Origin: Austropuccinia psidii
Taxonomy: Eukaryota; Basidiomycota; Pucciniomycetes; Pucciniales; Sphaerophragmiaceae
Direction: 5' to 3'
DNA length: 64,000 bases
Assembly: GCA_023105745.1 (NCBI GenBank)
Contig: JALGQZ010000005.1
Location: 124,001-188,000, forward strand
Shown here: piece after piece, positions 38,156-48,118 of the stretch
Layout: each line of letters opens with the position of its first letter
Numbering within the stretch: position 1 is the stretch's first letter
Position numbers and translations under genes: made by a program
The notes under the pieces: generated by a model
Database searches by the model: none
What the model saw: the letters and a program-made list of their open reading frames with translations, nothing else
What the model was told of the DNA's origin: nothing

Positions 38156-38652
38156 AATGGACGCCATCGCCGAAATATGCTGAGTGGCCTTCTCTGCCAA
38201 CAGGACCTCAGGCGAAATTGGTCAGTATATTCACAATGTTGTGGTTAGGGTTTAAATCATGAGACTCACAAATTAAAACCTAATAAGTGGACTATTTAAG
38301 ACAAGAATTGTGTTTCCTGTTTCCCCGACAAAACCATTTTATTTCATATCAATCAAATGAACACTTTGCTTAGTCCTTACCTCATGAGCGTTGAATAGTT
38401 CAAAAGTTGACTTTAGTAGGTTTCTCACTAGTCAACTTTATTCAATGTCTCACAGGGAAGTGATTTCATTTGCATGATATGAAATAATTTGCAAAACATC
38501 GCCTCCTTCAATTTCCCACCAAATCGCATTTTGCAAATGCGATTATTTGACTTCCACCTATTTTCTTCAATTTGGATCTTTTTCTTTAAAATTTTCAAAC
38601 AAGTTATCAATCAACTCGTCACCATCTATTTGCTTAATAAACTACCTCCGCA

Positions 38653-40844
38653 ATGGCCCAAACCCCGGGAAATTCAACGGAATTTAATGAACGACCAACT
38701 TCAGCCCCAGAGAGTGGAAGTGAAATATCTGATATGGCCAGTAGTCGTGAATTAGGCATTGAAGCAGAGAGCCAGTCACATGAAGAGAATCAAGATCCAC
38801 CAGTTCTTCCAGAATGTGAGTATACATCCATCTTTAGTATTTCTAATCTCTCAAAACCTGATATTGTGTCATAGCCTTTATTTCAGGTCAACCTCCAAGC
38901 TCTCAGAAACCAAATTTTAAAAGTTATGAGAAGGAAAAGACTGTTGAACCTTGTGCACCGACAGAAGATGATGGGCAAGATGATGTAATTTTCAGTGGGG
39001 AGGTGGAAATTATATCCAAGGAACAATTTGTCTCCAACATTGCTCAAACAATCCCAAGGCTCAAAAAAATTCAAAATGATAGTAAAATTCCTGATTATGT
39101 GCGTCAAAAGATTGCTGAAGCCATGAGCCTCCTCAAAATGGATTTGAACCGTAAGTCCATTACTAATTCAAAACAAAGTTGATAAAAATAGCTGCTTACA
39201 ATATATGGGCAGGTGTGGAGGTGGGAGAATCTCTACCTGAAGGATCTCGAGTCGTAATTGGATTTCCAGGCAAAGGATTAGGAAAAAGACCAAATATACA
39301 TGCAACCAAAAAAACCAACAAAAAACGCCGTACCTTTGAAGCCGCAAAGGATTCCCGGGATCAAGGTGATGAAATGATCAATGTTGAAGTGGACCATATT
39401 GATAATGAACCTCCGCATACTGAACCCCCCCCATACTCAATGAAACAATCCATGATGAAGCTCCACATACTGAAAGCCCCCCGATACCCAATGAAACAAT
39501 GCATGATGCAACCCCTCCCGCCTCTCCTCGGAATATTCAAGCCCCTCAAGAAAGGGAAACAATTAAACATGATACAATGGGACGAGATATGACTGATATA
39601 ATTCCCGACGCTGAGCCCGAAGTGTCATCCGCTGCGAATTTTCAAGGGATATTTGTATCCCGCATGGAAGAGTTTGCAGGCATTTTGAATTATCATTCCA
39701 ATATTTCTCAACAATCATGGAAAAGGGGGCTTGATAATATCAATAGGATTTACAAAAATCAATGGGACAATTTACCAACAAAGGATGCTCATACATTCCT
39801 GCCCGTTGGTATTAAGGTGATCAGTAACCGAGATCTTAAAATGTTGGCTTGGCTGCAGGACCTTGAGATGGCAGGTGAGTTTTTTTTATCTTTGTGCATG
39901 ATACTTGATTATTGGCTGTTGACTGGTGATATAAATTGCAATATACAGGGTTAGATTTTTTTAAGCCAACCGAAACAGAAGCGTTTTTTGATCACAACAT
40001 TTGGAATCTCAAATTGATGAAGGAATCAGCTAAACCTCCAGATAATCTCCCAAAATCTGAACACTCCTTCTTCAAAATGGTTCAGAGCCTTCTTTACCCC
40101 GCGAATCCAGTTAAACATTTTTGGACAAATGTTATGTTTGAATCCATTAGTTTAGTCTCATACGATGTGATTGCACCCAAACCATATGTTGCACCAACAT
40201 CAAATTCGACCGATCCTCTTGGACTCGAACGTGGAGCAGTTGAATACCTTGCCTCCTGCTTGAGTAAATTGAAGCAACGTGCAACCCAACTCAGCATTGA
40301 AGGTGGCGGGGCTGACAATGAGATATCCACAAAGGTGCACAAGAACCTGGAGGATCTAATGGATACAGTTATCCATTTGATGATTGCGTACAACATGGTA
40401 CGTGCACATACAAAGGTCAAAGTTAATGGCATCAAAGGCAAACTCACGAACTCAAAAAAAAATGAGGCCATCAAAGATCTTTTGGCGTGTCACAAGAATC
40501 TTGGAATAAATCGAATTTGCTATGGTATATTAGCGGCATTCTGTGCGGCGGGGGTTCGTGGTTTGATGGTATGCTCAGATGACTGGAGAACAAGCTCAGT
40601 TAAAGGGGCTTTAGCACTAATTGACATTTCCGCAAAACTTTCAGAGGGTAAAAATCTAGTGGAGCCAGTGTGGCTACGTACTAATAAGTATATATGTAAT
40701 TTACTGAATAAAAGTTTCTTCTCATCAGAGTCTTTTAACCCCACTGTACCTCTTAGATTTGAAGTTGCACGATGCTTAGTATTAGACTTTGGTGATGCCT
40801 GGGTGGCGAAACGCGGTCACCTTGACGGTACCCAGGTCAGCTAA
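38653..40844 (+). CDS. Transposon gene A: unknown protein, four exons, one-base shift in a C-run
   Basis: Exons 38653-38815, 38887-39150, 39213-39874 and 39949-40844 have clear GTGAGT/GTAAGT donors and CAG acceptors, and join to about 661 residues. The first 55 residues are Ser/Glu-rich. Exon 2 has a mixed-charge helical region (IPRLKKIQNDSKIPDYVRQK). Exon 3 has a basic patch (ATKKTNKKRR) and then two copies of a PPHTE(P/S)PPI(L/P)NET(I/M)HD repeat. The frame changes inside the run of eight C at 39425-39432: one extra C would keep the repeat and the whole downstream frame in register. Exon 4 is a long folded-looking domain (for example HNIWNLKLMKES, NGIKGKLTNSKKNEAIK). I do not recognise the family. 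Position near the left end, where a second mobility protein could sit, is suggestive only. Confidence 0.7.
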
Positions 40845-41428
40845 ACTCACAACCAGGATTGACCCGTTTTAGATTAGCTTTGTACTACATAGATTGTAAT
40901 TGAATTTTGCAAAGTTATTTATGAATTTAATAATCATGACTTCCTATCCTACTACTGCCTGGATGCCACAGTCTGAGTACCAATAGTAATTGTACGGCGG
41001 CATGCCTCCGACAAGACGCAAGCTGAGTCAGGCGTTGTGCCTGCGAGTAGCACACGCGGGGGCATTGCGGGAAGTCGCGTTTATCACTTCCCGCCAGCCC
41101 ATAATAGGCAAAAGGTTCCTGTGTCTTTCAAGAGGAGTGGGATAACTAGGGATCCGCAGCAGGATGCATATTGCATTTGCGTGTGCTTGCAATATTCCAA
41201 ATGGTTGGATTGGAAAGTGATTGCATGGGAACATCAATATGTCAAATTGAATAATGCACTATCCACTGCAATTTTCAGGTTCAGGTATTTGAGATCGCGA
41301 ATTCGCGAAGGTCAGGTGTGATCTTTCTTTTTAGCCGCAATCAAAAAAGATTCATCAACCGCAATTCAATTTAGGTGATATTAATAAATCAGTAATCATT
41401 CGGTTTCATTTCATTTTCTGCTGAAAGC
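40845..41428. other. Spacer between genes A and B
   Basis: Holds palindrome P2 (40990-41014) and a CT-poor, moderately GC-rich leader to gene B. The open frame 41037-41321 has no recognisable domain and is not called. Confidence 0.45.
40990..41014. repeat. Gene-spacing palindrome P2
   Basis: Arms TTGT(A)CGG and CCG(A)CAA surround the self-complementary core GGCATGCC. It lies about 145 bases after the stop of gene A. Confidence 0.6.
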
Positions 41429-42825
41429 ATGCCATTCATGAAAAAAGGAAAAGAGCGTAAAAGGGAACTCGCAAGAAAGCGTTGGGCTGAGGAAGGAAAG
41501 TGTGAGTTTCTCGCTTAATCTCAGTGTATATATATAGATATATATATATGCTTCCACATTTATGTGGCACCCTCATTGAGCCCCACGGAAGAACATTGGC
41601 TTTAGTCGGTTCAGATTGTGCCAATGTCATGTGGGCTCCAACAGGGAAGTCAAAGGATGTGTGCCGAAGAAAGCTCCTTGGGCATTGGGCACCATTCTGG
41701 ACTCAAAACTCCTTAGCTTCAAATGGCAGGAAGCAGTATCTGATATCTTGTCTGCTTCAACACAAAGTGATCCCTCAACGACTCGGGAATAGTCGGACAT
41801 CCCAGAAGATAAATGAGGGCAAAACCACCCGAAAGCAGAGGTTTTTTTCCTCCTCTCGACCAACAGCACAAATATCAATGCCAGTATCAGCAAATATGAT
41901 CCCAAGTGAAATTCGGAGCCTTGTGGATGTCAATCAGATCAAACGCATTCACTTTGGCCGTGTGGCAATTTTCTCTTCAACCGGATTACTCATTGCCCTT
42001 GTTGAATTCCGACCATTCACAACAATGAGTGAAGTCAAGGTCAATCAATGGGATGAATTATCACAATTCTTATTTCGCGAAAAGAGGTTCACTGACCCTA
42101 TTGCAACAAATGGAGCATTACTGGAGGGATTTATGTTTGCAATTGGGTGGCGCAAATGCACCACGAAGAATGAACAATTTGGTCTGTATGGTAGTGCTGG
42201 CAAAATTGAAAATGCAAAAGATGAATGGCGGGACCAAGGTGCCAATCTTAGCTCGGTGGGTCGCATTCTAGGTCAATCCTTACAATATGTTGGGGATAAT
42301 TTATTTCAGAAGATTCAAAATTGCTACGACTCATTGGGGGTTCCGTCTTTTGATCAAGTCAAGTATGAAGGCAATAATCCCGCAAATCAGGGTGCATGTG
42401 AGTTTGCTTCGGCACTAACTTTCACCATGAATGGATTCAAAAACTCATCTCATCTTGATAAGGATGCATCGCTGTATGCTTCGGGATGGTGGTTTCAAGC
42501 TGATAAGGAGACCAGCCAAATTCAAAGAGATGCATGAAAGCGGTGTACAGGGGGGAAATTGATTTTCCCAAATGAGCATTTTTGGATTGATCTATCCCAT
42601 TGTCATGGGCTCATTCAGGTAGTGTGGGCCAGCAGTACATTTCTTCATTATACTGATCCAGCACAGGACAACGAAAGCACGACACTAGTGGGTATGTCCG
42701 CACAATGCTCAAGCAGGTTAGCAAAAACAATGTGCCGAAAAAGCCACGGCTATTATGAGATTGGCGAGGGAGCGGCCTATCAAATCAGGGATGGTAATAC
42801 AATCTCAGCCCAATTCAAAGAGTGA
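41429..42825 (+). CDS. Transposon gene B: TET/JBP-type 2OG-Fe(II) dioxygenase, interrupted by TGA
   Basis: A short basic first exon (MPFMKKGKERKRELARKRWA, 41429-41499) probably splices to 41538; this 38-base intron is tentative. The main frame has SLVDVNQIKRIHFGRVAIFS, then FMFAIGWRKCTTKNEQFG, then FASALTFTMNGFKNSSHLDK. The last contains the iron-binding His-x-Asp (H at 42451, D at 42457). A later histidine in STFLHYTDPAQDN (42646) fits the distal ligand. I recognise the block order from the Tet-like dioxygenases expanded in basidiomycetes; the family oxidises 5-methylpyrimidines. The arginine that normally binds 2-oxoglutarate after the distal His is not obvious. An in-frame TGA at 42535-42537 splits HxD from the distal His, so this copy should be inactive. 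Alternative: another 2OG oxygenase subfamily. Confidence 0.75.
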
Positions 42826-42952
42826 GGCAGTCGGAATAGCAGCGTGATTGGTAGATAATGGTGGGGTAAGGCAGAGGACAATATACACCAGGATTGGATG
42901 GTTTCGAGTGCGGGAGATGGTGGGTCTCACATGAAAAAGGGGTAAAGTGGAT

Positions 42953-42980
42953 TATGTACGGAGGCATGCCATCGTACATA
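42953..42980. repeat. Gene-spacing palindrome P3
   Basis: TATGTACG and CGTACATA arms (8 bp each) flank a centre containing GGCATGCC; 24 of 28 positions are self-complementary. It lies 128 bases after the stop of gene B and just before the second tandem array. Confidence 0.7.
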
Positions 42981-42999
42981 TGCCAGGTTTGTTGCTCCT

Positions 43000-43650
43000 G
43001 TCCAGGATCCCAACGCTTCACACGCGAATCCTTATGCTTGTGCAGGTTCCGAAAATGCTAAAAGTTCCTTATGCCTATGCGGGCTGCCAACGCTTCACAC
43101 GCCAATCCTTACGCCTGTGCAGGTTCCCGACAACTCACACGCCAATCCTTACGCCTGTGCAGGTTCCCGACAGCTCACACGCCAATCCTTAGGCTTGTGA
43201 AGGTTGCCAACAATGCTGACAATTTGTTACGCCTGTGCAGGCTCCCAAAAATTCACACGCCAATCCTTACGCCTGTGCAGCCTCCCGACAGCTCACACGC
43301 GAATGCTTAGGCTTGTGAAGGATGCCAACAATGCTGACAATTTCTTACGCCTGTGCAGGCTCCCGACAATTCACACGCCAATCCTTTCACCTGTGCAGGC
43401 TCCCGACAGCTCACACGCCAATCCTTACGCCTTTTCAGGCTCCCGACAGCTCACACACGAATGCTTAGGCTTGTGAAGGATGCCAACAATGCTGACAATT
43501 TCTTACGCCTGTGCAGGCTCTCGACAATTCACACGCCAATCCTTTCACCTGTGCAGGCTCCCGACAGCTCACACGCCAATCCTTATGCCTTTTCAGGCTC
43601 CCGACAGCTCACACGCCAATCGTTACGCTTGTGAAGGTTCCCGACAATTT
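43000..43650 (+). repeat. Second tandem array, ~40-bp units
   Basis: About fifteen units of CACACGCCAATCCTTACGCC, then TGTGCAGG(C/T)TCCCGACAGCT. Longer variant units with AATGCTGACAATTT appear near 43205, 43325 and 43485 and suggest higher-order duplication. The words ATCCTTACGC and TCCCGACA tie it to the left array. All forward frames are open through the repeats and give overlapping repetitive pseudo-proteins, which I do not annotate as genes. Confidence 0.85.
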
Positions 43651-44067
43651 AAACAATTCAATAAATGACTAAGATTAATAGCGTGTGACAATAGGAACGG
43701 CAATTTCTCATGAATCTGGAGTGGATTGCTCACATGCCGGAACCTCCCGCTTTTTTACAGTTAAGATTTGATATGGCTCTAAACAATGGAGGAAGAAAAT
43801 ATAGGAGGCAGGAATGGTGACTATTGGCGCATTTTTGGCAAAAGATTTTCTCACATACAAATACTAACTCAAACTTTCGGTGGGGCACTTACGAAAATTA
43901 TTCTCACACAATAGTAAATATGAATCACTGAGGAATTATAATAAATTCACGTGAACAGAGAACGTAAGAGAAATTGAAAATATCTTTCATTGAATACAAA
44001 TAATTTATCTAAAGGAGTGTATTACAAAAGGTAAAAAGAGGAAAGAATACGATTTTTTTTGTGGATT
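43651..44067. other. Spacer between second array and gene C
   Basis: About 420 bases; it should contain the 3' UTR of the minus-strand gene C. Nothing else recognised. Confidence 0.4.
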
Positions 44068-45447
44068 TTATTTTTCTAAGAATTTAGAGACTATCCCGGT
44101 GATGTCCTCCATTGGATAAGCCTCCATCGCCTCGCCAAGGAGGGAGTTTAGTTCCTCCCGGAATTCCCGGTGCATCTCATTTCGATGAGTTGCATCCACG
44201 AAAGGAATCATGTGGAGCAACCGACGATGCTCCAACAAGATTCGGTTGATCGATTCGTGGACGATGGCTCGAGGAATCATTAGTATCGGGCGCAGGTTGG
44301 TGAATTCCTGGCGAGCGTCATCGTAGGAATGAGATGAGCTTGGCACCGGGGGGGAGGAGGTGGTTGGGTTCTCGGCGTCAATGGGAGGGATATCCGGGGA
44401 AGGAACCGGGGTAGGAGTGGTGGGAGGGGGAACAGGAGGGGAAGGTGGGGGAGTGGGTGAAGAAGAAGGTGGAGGGGGAGGGGGAGGGGGGGATCCGACT
44501 GGCGTATTGTCGATGATGATAATTGAGCGGGGAGTTGCGGGACGAGCTGGAGATGGTCGAAGGAGGGGTGAGGAAAAGTTGAGTTGAGTTAAAAAAGTGA
44601 AATAGGGCCTTACCAAAAGGTTCCTCTGTTGATTGCGTAGGAGCCACCTCAGGTTGAGGCTCACGAGTCGCACTGTCCTCAGGTGGTTCGGAGGATGGAC
44701 CCGGGCCAGGAATAGGTGGCTCATCATGCTGGGAGGCTTCTACAAAAGGAGGAAGAGTCAGTTAACTTGATGCGAAAGTGAAAATGAGAAAAGAGAAAGT
44801 TGGCTGCTTACCGCGGAATAAGTCCTCAGACCATCGGGTGCCACTCGGGCCTGGAGTGGGTTGCCGCGGGGTTTGCTCGCGAGGCAAAGTAGGAACGGGA
44901 GAGTCTTGTCGGGGGGATTCGGGGGGTTTGGTTCTATGAGTAATGGAAAAAAGTTAGTATTATTGCGTGAAGATAAATGAGATAAGAAGGAGAAAGAAAA
45001 CTTACTTTGGCGTTTGAATCCCATCGGTGACAAGACATGGTGACGATCAGCCCAAGCTCGAATGTCCTCTTTCCATCGCCATCCTTCATCGGCCGGATAA
45101 TCACTTTGCTCAGGTCAAGGAGTGAAGTGACCATCGGATGGTGGCCTAGGAGGGGGGGTGGACAAATTGATGCTTGAGGGGACTGGGCTAATCGTCCTGA
45201 ATCGTTCCCGCTGGCCTGTTTGGGGTCCCGGGGTCCACTCACGCTCGGAAATGGTTTCATCATCATCGGCCACAAAGGAGTCCTGGCGAGGGCGTCTTGG
45301 GCGGGAACTCCTCTGGCCGCGGGGTCGGAAGGGGCGGACGACGAACGAACATTTCTTGTGTGCTTGTCGGCAAGCATCACAAGCGTTGGTCGTCGTCGAG
45401 GAACGAATGCAGGGGATACCCCGCTTGGTGCATAACGTGCACGACAT
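44068..45447 (-). CDS. Transposon gene C: Cys-rich, proline-rich protein of unknown function, disrupted
   Basis: Exons 45447-45006, 44933-44812, 44739-44614 and 44546-44068 join to about 389 residues. The N-terminus MSCTLCTKRGIPCIRSS...ACDACRQAHKKCSF has a C-x2-C-x6-C and a C-x2-C-x6-C motif, like two half Zn-clusters; it may bind zinc and DNA. A basic Arg/Pro segment and a very proline-rich middle follow. The well-kept C-terminus includes ARQEFTNLRPILMIPRAIVH and DATHRNEMHREFREELNSLL. There is an in-frame TGA at 45117-45115. In exon 2 the six-C run at 44911-44916 (read on the minus strand) is one C short for the frame to continue. I remember very similar proteins as abundant in Austropuccinia psidii; they have no assigned function. 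Confidence 0.65.
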
Positions 45448-45887
45448 CTAAAAACAAATCAAAACAGGTTAGTAACTGAATAGAAAGCAAGCAATCAAGA
45501 AAGAAAAGGAAGACATACGATGATTTATAATTTTAAAACGGAATTCAAATTAAAAAAACGCTAGTAGGAGGTTTTTAAAAGTCTAGAAGAGAGTCGTGAA
45601 GAAAGGGAATTATTAATATTGGATCATAATGTTGACAAAAGCTTAATTGGAGAAAACGTACAAAGTAGATAGAAGTGGGGTTCTGAAAGTATTAGCAGGA
45701 AAAACAAAAAGCGAGCAGGAAGGGGAGTGGGGTTAGTCGAGTGCGAAAGAAAAGACTGGAAAGGCAGGAAGACGAGGGGGAATACGCACAAGAAGGACAA
45801 ACGCGGGTGAGGTTGAACGAAGTGGAGCGGGTGGGAGAGAAAGTGAAGTGTGTGTCGTGTGAAGATGGTCTTTTATACCATGGTGAA

Positions 45888-46645
45888 GCTGAGACGATCT
45901 CAGCAGTTGCAGCACCCGCAAAAGTTTCAGCTTCAAGGCGTGTGGGCAAAATTGAAGCTGAGTCTCAGCGAATGCTGCAACTGAGAAGTGAAATGCTCGC
46001 GTGAGGCAGAAGAACAATGGGGGTCTGGCTGAGTATTGCAATTTATTGAATTGTCAAGCTGAGTCGAATCCCCTTTGTTTCCTTAAATAGCCACCCAATC
46101 ACCCAGGAGAGTGGTCGTGAGGCCCATGTTGAATGTGCATTGTGGGTGCAATGCACAAGTGACCCTTGCAGAAAAGCACCCGGTGCATTTGGTCACAAGT
46201 GACCGCGGCGAGATTACCGGCCATATGGCCTGGTAATAGTATGTGAACAAAGGGGGGGGCTGTAAGACAAGTGAATACAGCGTGAGCTTGCCTCGACCCA
46301 TTGCTCAGGTTGGCTTTCGGGTCATAATTGAAATGCTCAGTGGCTGAACATTGGAATTGCACAGTGATTAAACTATAGATATAACAATATCAAATGCACC
46401 ATGCTGAGCCATTGCTCAGTCATTTTTGTATGCGCGCACTCTGAGCATTTGGCACAGCATCGGATGACATTTCAGCCAGGTGCAGCATTTCACACGCTTT
46501 GGTGAAGTGCTCCAAACTGAGCCTTCCAGTGAGCTATTGCAGAATTAGTTCATTCCATGGCTTTACTGAGCACTTTCACACGGTGCTTTTGACCATGACA
46601 TGCTCAGCTTGCGTGTGCAAATCGGGTGAAACGCAATGCTGAGCA
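45888..46645. promoter_or_regulatory. Cluster of GCTGAG/CTCAGC hexamers upstream of gene C
   Basis: Roughly fifteen copies of GCTGAG, CTCAGC or the core CTGAGC/GCTCAG on both strands occur in 760 bases. Two form palindromes (GCTGAGACGATCTCAGC at 45888-45904 and GCTGAGTCTCAGC at 45957-45969). Chance expectation for one hexamer and its complement is below one. The cluster covers the presumed promoter of minus-strand gene C and extends into the central spacer. A binding array for an element-encoded or host DNA-binding protein is the likely meaning (inference). Confidence 0.5.
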
Positions 46646-48118
46646 TGTGGCACATGAGCTACGTAAATGCAAACGATCGGAAGGTGCATGCAGGCTCAAG
46701 TAGTATTACATTTTCCTGATCTGTACAGTACAGTCGACACTGTAGTACGCAGTACACCTTCGTAAATGTGTACTGCGGGGCAGAGCAAAAAGCTGTTCAA
46801 CAATGTAACATGCAATCACGTCAAGCCATCGAGTCATATCTCTCACCTGCATCCCTTTGATGCACCTTGTGGGACAGCTCTGCCTAACTACGGCACAGAT
46901 GCGCATGTAATCCAAGTTAATGTAAGTGGGTCATAATGGGATGACTTAATATTTGGGTCATACACAAAGAGTTGATTCACTCCGGTGCCATTGTTGGGGC
47001 AAACAATGACTGGCCCGCTTGTTCATTGTTGGGCAGCCACATGCTTTCATACGCACCCCCGATGGGTCATATGCAGGCAATTTTCACACGCCTGGAAGAC
47101 ATTTTACTGCCAGTCTTCCAGCTGCCTATTTTCTTGGTCGGGTTGTCAGCTTGACTGCAGACGCTCACCCGCTTGCGCGTGGAAACCTGAGCCCAATCAG
47201 TGTGGATTTGCTTCAGCCTCATCCACATTAGAATAACAATCCCAGCCTATGATTGCTGAGGCTGGTCATGTTTGCGTGGGTATCTCCCACCGCGGGTCAT
47301 TTTCTTCACGTTCTCACACGCCCCGCGCAAGTTGTGGCACCTGGCTTGCAGCCAAAAATTCCCTTGGGCGTGTGGCCTCTTTCTCCGGAGTTTTGTACGC
47401 GTGTGAGGCAAAGACCCAGATGCCAATCTCAGAGGATTAGTACTCGCCTCAAACGTAATAGGGGTGAATGTATATGTGGATCACGGCTCACGGCTGGCGC
47501 CCCCTTTGATCATCGCACACATTCCCCCCTGATGCCCCCTGCAAGCCCAGTAGGCATCAGTCAGCAAGAAACTTCAGGCAAAACCAAAGTCATGTTTGGT
47601 GGCACGCCACCAAACATATATTACCTGCCCACACACACACATCTCTACAGTGAGTTTTCCCTTTGAAACTGCCATCATTGCCCAGTAGGTCCCTGTGCAA
47701 AAATTCACCTGGGGATGATATGCTCATTGTTCGCTGTCACACCAGTGAACATGGGCACATGCCTCTAATATGCCCCTCCACAATAAGTTGCTACAACCCA
47801 CCCAATTTCGGATATGCTAATGTCAACCCTGTTCCACCAAAGGTTTTGTAAATTGCTGCAGATCCAGCAAAATATCGGTGCACCCACATTTTGGCCACCT
47901 TGCCTTGATATATGCCCCAAATCGGATATGAAAATTATCAGCCCAAGACGCCCACCCCCATCAAGACCATGCACGTAACCACAGGCCATCCCCCTTTTGG
48001 CCTGTTGCTGCCACTCATATAAGTTCCCCACCTGCGCTTATTCCTCTTCATTCCCTTTAGCTAACCCTTCCCGATCATATAATTTGCAACTGTCCCCAAA
48101 TAATTTAAAATAGCCATC
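46646..48118. other. Central spacer of the giant transposon between genes C and D
   Basis: About 1.5 kb, GC-richer than the flanks, with palindrome P4 at 47591-47616 and several GTGCAAT/CACACGC words. Open frames such as 46985-47236 and 47253-47666 overlap in different frames, lack domains and look like chance frames in GC-rich sequence. The last 150 bases must include the promoter of gene D. Confidence 0.45.
47591..47616. repeat. Gene-spacing palindrome P4
   Basis: ATGTTTGGTGGC and GCCACCAAACAT are perfect 12-bp complementary arms separated by only AC. It is the most perfect of the five and uses TTTGG where the others have TACG. Confidence 0.75.

Noticed and set aside
37316..38248. Several long overlapping open frames in the left tandem array
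   Set aside because: The repeat unit lacks stops in all forward frames, so overlapping repetitive pseudo-proteins arise automatically; no codon bias or domain supports a gene.
41037..41321. 95-codon frame between genes A and B
   Set aside because: No domain, no clear splice link to gene B; it may be leader or spacer sequence.
42947..43668. Overlapping open frames in the second array, and the idea that it is a CRISPR-like array
   Set aside because: Whole units repeat, with no unique spacers, and the host is a fungus. The open frames are repeat artefacts.
46985..47666. Possible extra gene in the central spacer of the giant transposon
   Set aside because: Competing frames overlap, no splice structure or motif joins them, and palindrome P4 lies inside the longest one.
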